The position numbers were made by a program, and so were the translations under genes. Of a stretch of 64,000 nucleotides of DNA, positions 10,503 to 26,546 are shown piece by piece. Source of the stretch: Limanda limanda (Eukaryota; Chordata; Actinopteri; Pleuronectiformes; Pleuronectidae). Where the stretch lies: contig NC_083655.1 of assembly GCF_963576545.1 (NCBI RefSeq), forward strand, positions 15,082,940 through 15,146,939, given 5' to 3'. The notes beneath the pieces were generated by a model. The model saw only the letters and a list, made by a program, of their open reading frames with translations, was not told the DNA's origin and ran no database searches. Position 1 is the stretch's first letter. Every line of letters starts with the position of its first letter.

Positions 10503-12652
10503 ACAAAACAAATTAGGATCTGTGAATTGTGCAGAATGTGATCTAGTGTGGAGCCACAGAATCAAGGTTCCACTACTACATTATAGCATCAAATAATGAA
10601 GTAAAACAAAACAGAAAAATTGAATTGAACAAATACGTATTTAACGTTGACTTTGACTCTATTTTCATACTGACGCGAGCCTCCAGGGGGTGATCAGGCT
10701 GATTTGGCTTTACTTCGGGGAAGCTGTCATGTTATCCCTCTTTATATACCGTCCATCTTGTAATCGCACACTGTTCGATTAAAGAACCACTCAGGCAGAA
10801 GCACCTGAAGCCTCTTATCGTTCACGTGTAGAATTATACCCTGAGAGTCTAAATCATAGCTTTCCTCTGGTAGGCCCCTTGCTTTACAGCTATGCTCACA
10901 GGCTAAATGCAAATGCTACTTCAGCAATGTAAACATATATAATGAACCTTGAAGATTTTTATTTGGAAACGTGAAAACTGATTTACTGAGTCAATTTATG
11001 CCATAAATGTTTAGTCTCTTGTTTTTCTAGTAGCAAATCCCCGTGCTCACGTGGCTCCATTAGGGAGAGTCAGAATTCATTAATGAAGAAGTGCTGTTTG
11101 GTACCATGATCTTTTAATTAAGAAGCAAATTTGTAATTCATGAATTACACTGGAATGGTACTGTGCCCCAAATCTGCATTTATTTATTTGACCATGTATT
11201 ACCTCTGGTCATCATTAGTTATTCAAGCGTAGAAGCTTCCACATTTTTTTTGATAGTCAAGTAAAATGTGTTTTTTCTCAATTAACCTTGTTACCCTGGT
11301 GATCCTCAGCTGTAGCTCACATTCAGGTTTTATTTTCCACATGCTTTGATAAATGAGATTCCAATATCTGTTCCTGGTGTGTTTAAGTAAATATTAAGAG
11401 CAGACGCTGCTTCCAGAGTCACGGTTTCTCTCCACCAGTTAACTCTCACCCTTGATTTCCCTGTTCGGCTACCTCCGTATCACCCCCACGTCCAATCACC
11501 CTGAGCCGAGGCTGGAAGCTTCCACCTGTGACTGACAACAACAACAACAATAAGTGGTGGAACCAGGGCTGCAGCGTCTGTGTTTGCAGCTCCAACAACA
11601 TCTCAAACTCGCCAAGCACAGAAAAGATCTCTCTCTTAGTCCTGCATCTCTCTTTCTCTCTCCGTTTCCTCCAACTCCACCCCCTCCTCCCCTTTTTACG
11701 TCTCCTCTCCCCAAAGTTGATTTCATCTGACGTGACAGTTGTGGAAGCCACGGGCGGAGGTGTTACAAATGCTTTGTCACCGCACTAAACATGGCAGCAA
11801 GCGAGCGCCTCGACAGCTCTCGGATGCGGCGTGGGAAATTGGCGTCAGTGCTCCGCCTCGCCACCGCCTGTTTGACTTCAGCCTTTATCTCTCATCTCAA
11901 CTACACCGGCACACTGCTCCGTGCCTATACCCTCGTCTGCTGGCCTAGTTTTGAGAATGAATGTGCTGGCGGGGAAGCGGCGGCGAGGGGGGGAGGGGAA
12001 AGGGGAAGAGGTGAGGCGAGCGCCGGGGTGAAGGGAAATATGTATGGCTTCAATGATGCATGGAAGAGTAAACACAGTTCGCTTGTTTGGTTAAACACAC
12101 TTATTGTAGCTTTCGGGCGCGTCTACAAACGAGACACACTATCAGAAGCGCTGAGCAGCGCCGAGCAAACAACAGCAGCCTTTTTATGATGCAACAGGGA
12201 TCAACGATGTCAATAGCACTCAAACAGGCGTTTGATTTCAGCGTAAATAAGGCATCAGTGGAGCGGCGGTGGAAAGTTAATGCATGCCACTGCGGAGTAT
12301 CAAACTTCGCCCTTTCCTTTGACTCAACAGCATTAGGCGGCTGTAATTCAGTCTTCCTTATAGATCTAATCTCTGCTGCATTATCAGCCCACTGCCTCGA
12401 TTCGAAAAAAATATCTAATGCCCAAGTGTGTGTGTATGTATATGTGTGTGTGTGTGGGTGTGTGGGTGGTGGTGATGCTTCAGGATGACACAATGCACCG
12501 ATGCACACACAACGTTTTGACCTGTGACAAAGGTCAATTGTCGAATAGACAATTTTATGGGATGTCTACCTTGGATGGTTAATAACTGGATGATAATCTA
12601 AATCTATATTCAGAAAACGAATGGGATTTTTACTTCTGAACTTTAATAATGT
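10503..12652. other. Presumed intron, no gene seen
   Basis: Mostly AT-rich. The part around 11,450-12,200 is GC-richer, with CpGs and a G-rich run near 11,980-12,010, and produces overlapping open frames on both strands with no recognisable domain. A degenerate interspersed repeat sits at 10,675-10,757 and a short GT-rich patch at 12,427-12,470. Confidence 0.5.
10675..10757 (+). repeat. Interspersed repeat fragment, copy A
   Basis: The segment reads CCAGGGGGTGATCAGGCTG, then TTTGGCTTTACTTC, AGCTGTCATGTTATCC and TTTATATACCGTCC. It shares order and wording with fragments at 27,541-27,622 and 35,745-35,829. I recognise the pattern as a repeat common in percomorph fish genomes but cannot name its family with certainty. 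Confidence 0.6.
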
Positions 12653-12996
12653 TAAGCCTGTCACGATAATTATCGACTTATCAGACGATATGTAAACATA
12701 AACTTGATAATTTTGGTGACCTCAATAAATTGCCCATCGTGTTTACATGAGTGTTTATTTGCATAAGAAGGTCACCAACATTTAGTGAGTTGCCCATTTT
12801 CCCACTCACACTGAGCGAAAAGGTAATTTAGTGCAGACTCAGTTAACCCGACACACACAACACGAGACACACAGCCAGGACACAATGATCCAAATTTCAA
12901 TATATCACACAATCAATCTAAATACATGTGACTGTGAGTATGTGTGTGATGAGACACACACGCGCACACACAAACACAGACACACACACGCACACA

Positions 12997-13061
<65 letters not shown>

Positions 13062-13494
13062 TCCAATAGGAAACGCTGGAATACTGACCTAAGACAATAC
13101 AAACCTAACAGCTGATCTAAATCCTAACCATCACATCCTGTTTACTGAGCTAGTAAAATATATCCTGTGCCAAGTGATAATATTTATTCAAGAGCAGTTT
13201 TTGTAAACAGAGCCAGAGTCCACTTTATTTATTTCTTTGGTTGTGTGAGGTTTATTTTATTGATGTTTTATCTATTTAATACTTTAAATTCTGATTCAAA
13301 AGTCGCACTGAAAATTCTTTGGAATTAAAAGTTCATCGCTCTTTGAAAGGGTGTACTTGCATTTTTATGTTATTATATTCTCATTAAATCAGTGGTATAA
13401 CATGGTCTCAAAGTGATGACAATCACAATGTTTATCGCAATATTTTCAGGAACAATATGTTGTCCAACAAAATGTATTATCGCGAAAGGCCTTA
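12653..13494. mobile_element. hAT-like MITE, degenerate, with internal (CA)n
   Basis: The left end reads TTAAGCCTGTCACGATAATTA and the right end, inverted, reads TAAGGCCTTTCGCGATAATAC, an imperfect inverted pair. Inside both ends lie motifs typical of a fish hAT family whose ends resemble GGCCTGTCACGATAA (for example TTTATCGCAATATTTTC near 13,432-13,448). No transposase frame is present. Flanking octamers do not match, so the target duplication has decayed or the ends are slightly misplaced. Confidence 0.65.
12955..13059. repeat. (CA)n microsatellite
   Basis: About 100 bp of CA dinucleotides with scattered G or A interruptions in the first half, pure in the second half. It lies inside the hAT-like MITE. 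Confidence 0.97.
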
Positions 13495-17930
<4,436 letters not shown>

Positions 17931-18043
17931 TCACAGGTTCGGTTCCAACCCGCTCTTAGATGCATGTCTTCCCCACTATCTCTCTCCCCCCCTATGTCTC
18001 ACTTACACTGTCCTGTCAAATAAAAGCTTAAAGCCCAAAGAAT
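17931..18043 (+). mobile_element. tRNA-derived SINE, 3' portion
   Basis: GGTTCGGTTCC (17,935-17,945) matches a tRNA-type RNA polymerase III B box. It is followed by the pyrimidine-rich tail seen in many fish SINEs (ATGCATGTCTTCCCC, CTCTCTCCCC, CTGTCCTGTCAAATAAA). No A box is recognisable upstream, so the copy is 5'-truncated or degraded and should be silent. Confidence 0.65.
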
Positions 18044-20670
18044 ATCCTCACTAAAATGTAGTGGTTGATGAGTGTATTTATAAACCGGATACAGTTTCTA
18101 CCGTTAATTTAAACAGGATTTTAATATGAGATTAGAAATCATTTAGAGCAGCTTCGGAAAAGTGGATTGTAGCCAGAGCACGGGAGAGAACTGGTGCAAT
18201 TATGTTACTTTGCATCTTGTGCTTAGGTTCTTTTACATTACACACAGTCATCTGCACAGAACACGAATAACATAGAAATCACCAAAAACAATTAATGTGC
18301 AATCTCGCTCTTCATGTTCCAGAACAGGAAGTTGCGGTACCACGGCAACACTCTCACGCTGCCGAGGCCGGAGCTTCCCACAAACGCACCGCAACAGAAC
18401 ACTTTGCAGATCACAAGCAGTAAATTGTGGAGAGGAAGTGATGATTTTTAAAAAGTAAATTGCCTATGCAATACTTTTTTTTGTATTTTACAGGACTGGG
18501 GTGAGGGAGGCAAAGCAATCAAATAATGAGCTGCATCAGTGAAACAAAGTGTGATCATCATCAAAATTTGCTGGTGGTCTCACTTCTTGGACCACAGAAA
18601 AAATCCTCCACAGCGGTTACACGGCAGGCTACATAGAACAGACTTTCAAAATAAGTTATCTCACCAATAATATACATGTTTCGATATATATACCAAACTA
18701 ATATTAAACTGGACAAAGGCACAATGCAACTACAACCAACTATAACTATTAATCAGCAGGTAAAGCTGTCATCACCTTTAATTCAGCCCTGAGTTCTGTC
18801 TGCAGGTATTCACACACAGCCCCTGCAGTTAGACCTCTGCTTCTGCTCTGAAATTTTCTGGAGCAGGCTGTATGTGAGAACCCAAATGTCTGAGTCAGTT
18901 GCTGCGGACATTCTCCCAATTTTCCCCTGGCAGCCCCTGAGTAAGAACTCTGGATAATGTCAGTGTAAGATCATGTAACAGCAGGAGATCCTCCGGAGGA
19001 TTTAACTCAGTGGGAGTGTTGGTGACATTTGGAACATGTATGGGATGCAAAACTGAACAAAGAAAAGACAACACTAAAATTTAGGGGATTAAAAATGGGG
19101 GGCGACACACATACAGTAGAAGACACCAATGTGCAGTACAACATGTATTACATCAAACCTCAGTTTAGATAAATCTGGAATGACACATCTTGGTGGGACA
19201 AAAAGACAAGAGTCTAAATCCCAGACTAAATTATGGACTGAACTGTCGGACTGAATTATCTCAGCTCTGCACACTTGGAAACAAGCAAAAAAAGCGGCGT
19301 AACAAGGGCGAGCACTAGCGAAGCAAAGGCCTGCGAGCCGCTAACCACATGCCAGACCCCGCCTACACTTCCCAGCAGGCACTGCCCTCTTGTTGCAGAC
19401 CTGTTGGCTGACTGCTGCCAACATTTCACTGGCAGAAACTCTTCTGTTAAGGCATGCGTCCAGTCAGCACAACAGTCTAACACCTTGGCTTCAGGAGCCA
19501 GTCGCCCTTTTTATTTCACCGTGCACTGATCGGCAGCAACACACCACATTAAACAGCATCTCTCCTATCATCTCTGTGATGGTATCATGATAAAAAGTGC
19601 TTACGATTAGAGTACTTACATAATGAAAACAATTTGAAGAGCCTGTTACATGATGATATTGCTAATCAGCATGTGAACCTGTCATCCATTAACAATGCTT
19701 ACAACCTTACACTCTCCAAAGCTCACAGGATTTAACAGCTTTTTCCCTCCCTTTCTCTCTCTCTCTCACTCGCTCACAAGTGCTTTGTCATTAATAATCT
19801 ATTTCAGGTTCTCACACCGAGCGTGTACAGCATATGAAGTCAATAAGGAGCTCGGCGAGAACCGTCACATTAGAAATAGAGCAGCCCTACAACTTCCAAC
19901 GGAGGCGACTCGTAGGTGAAATCCAGTCGGCTGGCGCAGCGAGCGCTTTCCCCCGTGTTCTTATCTCTTGGCAGAGCAGCGCTGAGTCGCTCGGTGCCAC
20001 ATGGCTCCCGGATACACAGAGAGACGCAGCCACCGGCTCACACACAGACACACACTGGCTTTTATGTAAACGCTGGAAACATGGTCATTGCATCTGATCT
20101 AAAAACGGTTGTGTTCCCTCTTTGTGAACTCGTGCACAGTATGAAGTGCATTAGACACAATGTAGCAGGAAGAGGAGAAGGACAGGTTTGAATTCCAAGA
20201 TGTGAAGATGAGGCTGGTTTTAAAGTGTTTAAGTGAAACAACTCTCCTGTAATTGTGCTCTTGAGCAAGACATTGAGACGATCAGACGTTCAATGTGATT
20301 TCACAGCTCTTCTCTGTCTATTGCTGCTGTGAACGCAGGAAAAAAAAAAAGCGGCGAGACCTCGAACCTCTGGAGCAGTGCAGCTGAACAGCGGCTCGAC
20401 CGCGGCTCAACCGCAGGCAGAGTGGCGGCTCTAATCTGTTAACATAGGCACGGAAATGGAGAGCAAGCTGTTCTGCAGCCGTTACGCTGACAGTGTGGCA
20501 AATATGATGATGATGTGATGGTTTCTATAATATTATCAACTTCTTTATAAACATGTAATATATCTGCTGTTTGGAATGAGTAGGCCAGATAAAAGAAATA
20601 TAAAATGAGAGACATCGCTGCCATTCAGTCAGAGGGGGGTGGTGACAGGTCTGAACGGGTTCATAGAGAG
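18044..20670. other. Presumed intron, no gene seen
   Basis: Unique-looking sequence with moderate CpG around 19,300-19,500 and 19,800-20,080. No recognisable gene or repeat apart from short homopolymers. Confidence 0.5.
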
Positions 20671-20719
20671 AATTATCCTAGTTAGCTCCCCTTCATTAGG
20701 GGAGCTAACTAGGATAATT
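20671..20719. repeat. Perfect 21-bp inverted repeat with 7-base loop
   Basis: The left arm 20,671-20,691 (AATTATCCTAGTTAGCTCCC plus C) is perfectly complementary to the right arm 20,699-20,719, separated by TTCATTA. The symmetry stops sharply at both outer ends. It could be a hairpin-forming RNA, a fold-back transposon relic or the product of a template switch; sequence alone does not decide. Confidence 0.9.
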
Positions 20720-23654
20720 AGAAGGACCTATTTTATTTGGAGTGACTAAAACTAATTACTAAAAAATCTGACTTTCAGCCAAAGTGCAGTGGTACAATTT
20801 TGGTGCAGCCAGTTTAGGATGTGGTTACAAATTGAATGTTAGATGAGATGTCCTTCCATCTGTCTGGGTGGTGACTCTCAGCGAGAAGGAGAATAAGCAT
20901 ATTTTTCTACATGTCGAACCAAAGAACAAAATAAATCACATTGTCCTAGACTCCAAAAAGGCCAAGTTCCTCGAGTGGGAAAACAAAACTATCCACAATC
21001 CAAAGTCATTGAAAATAAAAGGAAATAAAATCAGATAACAAATCTGATAGCAGGTGGTTTTGACCCGTTGCTATGCAGCTACGTGACAGGCAGGAGTCAT
21101 CAGCTGATAGCAGCCGTGTCTACAAGACTTAAGTGGATTATTTCCTACCACAAACATCTGAAACTGCCTCTTGACGACAAACTGGAGATTAAAGTCCTCT
21201 GTGTCACCAGCTGCAGGATATTGTTATAAACCAAATCTGGTATAAAAAAGAAAGAAAGCTGATTTAACGGGGAAGTGGTTCTCTGAGAAAAACATGGCAC
21301 AGGCGATTTCTCATCTTCCTGTGCGTTACTGAGAGGAGATGGTACCTGGTCAGGATCAGAGGCATCTTCCTGAGAGGATTACCCAACATGAACAACCACA
21401 GAGTGTCTAGACATCAAGGTAGAACTAGACAGTGCAGGTATCACTCGGATTAGCACCTGGATTACACCGGGTGGAAAATGTGAAATAGCATGAGGTGTCA
21501 CATTTTAAACCTGTGACACACTTTCAGGTTTAGTTGCAGTAAAGACTTTTGTTGCCTCTTGGATTTTTTTCACCTAAAAACTCAGATGCGATGCACAGAG
21601 GCCGTGTTAGGATTCATACAGGCAACAACACAATAGGAGGATGCTGCATGTGCTGATTGGCAACACATGAAGATACCACACTTCACAAGGCAGGGCGGAA
21701 AGAAATCATCCATTTAAAAATCGAGTATTTGTGCAATTGACAACGGATCGGTTATCGTCTGCTTCTCAGTATTTCTCTGCTATTCACCAAAGCAAGGGTG
21801 ATGGCAAGACAGCAAGCCAGCTAATAATACGAGTAGAAGAAAGCCCTTGATGTGATCCAAGGGAATTCAGGCGAGGAAGGGGTAGCAGACTCATATCAAA
21901 CGCCAACGCTCCCTGCCACAGAGTCTGCAGCTTGGCGTTTTGCCCCCGTGTTTACGGTGTGGGAATAGTCTGAAGCCGCGCTGAGCGTCGTTGAAAGAGA
22001 GCCTTCAACGTGACAACAATGTCTGTCCCAGAGTAACAGCTAATGTCTGGCACCTCTAACTAAATCATTTCATTTAGAGCCTCTGATGCTCAGACAGAGG
22101 GGATGTAAAATGCATTTCCACGCCAAGCGTCTCAGTCGCTCGCTGTCCTTGCGAACATAATGAACAGATTACCGTTTGCACCCTTGTCCCATTGTGCTTC
22201 TCCGACGACTGGCTGGCACCTTGAGGGGGGTGATATTTAGTGCCTGTCCTCTCGTTCCAGAGAGTGAGGCCCAAGCGATAATGACAGAAACTAGTTTAGC
22301 AGCCACAGGAAATAAAACCACTCACTAATTAGTGGAGAAATGGACTGAGGCTGACAATATCGCCCGAGTGGACGGCTCGGGAGACGGAGAGGTTGAAATG
22401 CCAAGTGTCTGTATCCCAGCACCCTCAGGCCAAAGGCCTGCAGACACTGCAAGTCTACACCCAATTTACCAATTTGCTCTCCCGCTGTCCTGACTCGGGT
22501 TAATAAAAATGCTAACCATCTCAATATCCATGACTGCACTCTGCTAACCACCTCGCCTCTAGTTAAATACAGCTCCTCTTGTCCTCTTTCTCTCCCACCG
22601 AAAGAGCCTGTAACTCTTGCCTCTGCTTAATCAGGAAGATTCCTTATTAAGGAGAAGCTCTCGGGCGCTTACTAAATTGGGGAGAGGACAGTCTCACCAG
22701 TGCAATAACTACAGATTTATGTCAGAACTAGGTGTAAATAGCTGCACTGGTTATTCCCCTTCTTTAATTAAGCCAGCTCTTTCTCCGGGCCTTCGTCCTG
22801 TGCTGCCAGTCGGACTCTCTGCGGGGCAGATGTTAGCTTACGATGCAACTCTGTCATGTGTAGGACGGTGTGCGCGGAGCGGCCATTTTAGAGCTCTCCC
22901 TAAAGGTGGAAATGGCTCAAAGTGTCAGTGACAGCTCATAAAGCTGATTAATTGTGAGTGTGAGTGTTTCTAGCTCGAATTTCACTCCCTTTGACTTGTT
23001 TTGTACTGGTGCTGTCTTTTTGAAGTAGTAATCCAGAGTGGATGAGCACTCATCCAAAATGATTCATGGCAGCAAACGTCCAATTACCTCTCGGTGCAGG
23101 GATCAAGCTGATCTCGCAGGAAATTGTAGTTATCGCAGCCGACTCAGTGTTTTAAAGACATTTCCATCTGTGGCCTCTCATCTCCCTGACTTCTATTTTT
23201 TTGATCCTCCAAGAAAAAAGGTGCACGTCCCAACAGAACGTTACACCCTCTCAGCAGCTGTCTGTTCAACTACCTGAGATGAGCAGCGGAAAAATGCTCT
23301 TATGTAGTTCACGAGGAGGTACTCGTGTTCAGATTCTGCCTTCAATTTCCATCAGTGATAGCGTTGATATTGATTGGAAGTTTGCCCACTGCTCTGCGCG
23401 GGCCAGGCACAACAGATCTCAGGGTTTGGGAGCTGTCAGTCAAGGTAATCCGGGAGTCTTTCTCACAGGCTGTCAGGTTGACGGCCTCACATTTCCCCTC
23501 AAACAAGAAGGATGACAGATTGGGCCTAAATGCTGTCTGAGAGGGGAGGGAAGCTCCAGAGGAACAGGCACTGAGACCAAATAGGAGACATTAAACGTCT
23601 GTCAAAGAGTCTTCCACTTAAAATAATTCAGCTTATTCTTCTGAGGTAATAGAA
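20720..23654. other. Presumed intron, no gene seen
   Basis: No gene recognised. The part from about 22,060 to 22,930 is of balanced composition with many TTAAT/ATTA and CTCAGTC-type motifs and might be a conserved non-coding element, but this cannot be shown from one sequence. Confidence 0.45.
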
Positions 23655-24115
23655 AGGAAAGATCATTGATGCCAACCTGCCCAACCTGGACACAACCTAT
23701 TCAAACTCCTCCCCTCTGGTAGGCGCTACAGATCTCTGTTCACCAAAACCTCCAGACACTAAAACAGTTTCTTTCCCCTCGCCATCTCACTACTGAACAG
23801 CCAACCCACTCTGGCACTGTGCAATAACCCTGGATCTTTATATTAACCACTGTACAAATACTCCCGAAATTGTATTACATTATAATTATATATATTTATA
23901 TTTATTAATTTCACCATTACTGTATTACCGTAATACTCATACCGTTTAAAATGTATCCCTGCACTTCTTTTCTGTCTTTTCTTAGACCGTCGCACTGTTT
24001 GTATTGTTTTGTGTTGGGATGTGTATTCTGCGTAAGCACACTGAGAGCCACTTTACCATTTCAAATTCCTTGTTTGTGCAAACTTACTTGGCCAATAAAA
24101 CCTGATTCTGATATT
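23655..24115 (+). mobile_element. Non-LTR retrotransposon (CR1/L2-type LINE), 3' end
   Basis: One frame reads LLPSGRRYRSL followed by TKTSR and, after a stop, NSFFPSP. This matches the C-terminal end of reverse transcriptase ORFs of fish LINEs, interrupted by stops. An AT-rich 3' UTR follows and ends TTGGCCAATAAAACCTGATT, the typical tail with short ATTCTG-type repeats. The copy is 5'-truncated and dead. Exact clade is uncertain. Confidence 0.75.
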
Positions 24116-26059
24116 GAGAATCAATAACTTAAGCATTGAGTCAACTACTGCTATCACCTCCACCAAGCAGGTAGGATTGTGGGATGGTTTGTAAGTAAGA
24201 TAACACAAGAAAGCTGGGTGAAGGGATGTGGAATAATTGTCAGGGAAAACCCTTTTGTGTATTTTTTGACACTCGTCTTTTTTCCAAGGTATGATTCATG
24301 GATCTTGATGGAAAAAAACTCCGGCACATTTAAGGATCGTTTAGTTGCCGACTAACCTCTGGCCTCAGTCTGACACGGTACCTTCCTGCATCACATGGCT
24401 CTGTAGTATTTATTTATTGGCTCCTGCTATGATCACCACACCCCGTTGCAAATTTCGCCACCTTTTCATATAATTACATGACGTACGTTTAATTTATGAA
24501 TGTTTCAGTAACTTCTGTCACTCTCTGGCTCCTCAGAGACCAATTCCCCCCATCTCTGTTCAAGCAGCGATCCAACATTGAGTTTAAAGAGATAAGAAAT
24601 GAAAAGTAATCTCTGCACTATAGTCACCAGCCCCCATGCTGCTATCTACTTCCATGACGTTGAACACGATGCACCCCATGGTTTGTTATGCGTTTAAAAT
24701 GGCAAACACCTCTAACTGCATGTTTCACCTCCAATCAGGACGACATGAGCTCGTCACAGGAACCTGATCCAGGGTGTGTTGCCTACGTGGGAATTGTATC
24801 TCAACTCTGCAGTGTGGATTTGTCAGCTTTGCTCACCTGAGACAACAATCAGAACAACCGGTGTAATTGCCGTTTACGCTGATTGTGACTCAAAGGTGTT
24901 AAGAAACTGTTACCTTGCACATCTTTGGCTTTTTTGTTTAAACACCAGCACAGCAGTTCACATAGGTTTGGCCCTGCACAGTAGCTTGCATCCTAAAATA
25001 GATGTGAACAGTCATCTGAAACAGTGAGATGTGAGCTCAGAATCCATGAAAGTCTGTGGTGTGGATGTAGATACAGACACAAATAGAAACGGACAGTGAG
25101 GCACGCTCGCACAAGCACACACACGCCCGTTAGAGAAAAAAAAAAGAAGGTTTTTATCGTGCTGATAAAGGACGGGAGGTGCTGCTGCTGCTTTGAAATG
25201 CTAAGGAGAGGAGCATGTGCCACGGTTGTGGGAGCATCTGACCCCCCACCATGGATAAAAATGAGGGATGGGATTAGTGGGATTTTCTATATTCAGAAAA
25301 CTCCCACTTATCTGCTGCAATTAACATTAAAAAGGCCCCAACACACACAAATGAAATCATGAGTGCCTGTAAATATGAGTGCAATGCTTTGGGCTCTGTA
25401 AGCTTGTCTGTGTCAGTCTGCCTGTGTGGTGTGCTTACCATTTATTAGCCGCGTGGCAGAGAGAGAGAGGGGGGGGGGAGATATTGTGAAGATGAGCGTC
25501 GGAGCAAGTTGGCTCTGGGAATTTGCGCCAGAGGTTCCGAGATCAATTAAAAGTCAACGGATTTCTCCAGCGGCCTGATGCCGTGTCTACATGTATTCTC
25601 AGAGCCACGTGCACAGAGGTGGATAATGTCGGGGGGGCGGAGGGAGGGGGGGGGGGGTTCAAACTATAATTTGCCATGAGTGTTGAACTGTGAAAGGCAA
25701 CAAAAGCCCCCCTGTTACGACACAGAGGACTGAGAGCCCGAGGAGCAATTGAAGAGAAAGGGGGTAAAGGTCATTTGTTAAATGATAATCTATACATGAG
25801 AGGTCATAGAAAGGCCCGTGTGGTTGGTTGCTATAACGCAAGAGTCCTCAAACCCAGTAAGTGCACTGAGTGTTCAACCACCAGGCGACACTAGACGAGG
25901 ATGTTAATGTAACGCAATTATATCTATGATATTAACAATAAATATATGTATGTTTTTAGTTCTGTTTTTTTTTCTTAACAATATGTATTTACGTAATCTC
26001 AACTAATCTTCTTTCATACAACCATGCAACAAACATATTATTGTTGTATTTACTCTGCA
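24116..26059. other. Presumed intron, no gene seen
   Basis: No gene recognised. G-runs occur at 25,472-25,479 and 25,648-25,657. Short purine-rich and CA-rich patches occur near 25,110-25,150. Confidence 0.5.
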
Positions 26060-26172
26060 AATTGGCGGGAGTCACGTGATTTCATGCACCTGCGTAGTGC
26101 TCTGCCATAGGCTGTGCCTATTGTGGTCTGAGGTCAGGAGGCGGAGCTTCATTTTGGTTCAAACTTTCCACC

Positions 26173-26205
26173 ATGGCAAAGGGTCACATCACCCACATTG
26201 ATCAG
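26173..26205 (+). other. Possible fossil first exon: strong Kozak ATG running into a splice donor
   Basis: TTTCCACCATGGCAAAGG carries an ideal Kozak context, and after 11 codons (MAKGHITHIDQ) the frame meets CAG|GTAAAC, a good donor. A CACGTG E-box lies about 100 bp upstream. No downstream exon was recognised, and an inverted-repeat segment follows at 26,414-26,546, so this may belong to an unidentified transposon or retrogene. No function is proposed. Confidence 0.25.
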
Positions 26206-26413
26206 GTAAACTTTGCACTAAAATATGTTTCTAAAATAAACCCTGTTAATTTTGATGATTGTGAATTTTCCTTTAGCACCATCATGAATCACAATATTGT
26301 CTTATACACAATAGCTAAAAATCTGAAGGGTAGATATTGAACGCTGTTAGATTTGATTACCAATCTAGTTGAATAACTTGAGTTTTCAAGTGGGGTCTAC
26401 TCAGCTTTTGTAA

Positions 26414-26546
26414 TAAAGTCAGCTTAATTTTCCTAGTAAAGTAACGTAATTTGTCGAGTAAAGTCAGCTTAATCATGTAAGTAAATTTAAGTTGACTTAA
26501 CTTGCAAGGTTTAGGTGATTTACTTGGGAAAATTAAACTGACTTTA
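26414..26546. repeat. Fold-back repeat segment
   Basis: TAAAGTCAGCTTAATTTTCC at 26,414-26,433 pairs with 26,527-26,546 in inverted orientation with one mismatch over 20 bp. A third, direct copy of TAAAGTCAGCTTAAT lies at about 26,460-26,474. AAGTTGACTTAACTT near the centre is itself nearly palindromic. The long minus-strand open frame over this segment (26,357-26,944) is probably a by-product of the repeat. Confidence 0.7.
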
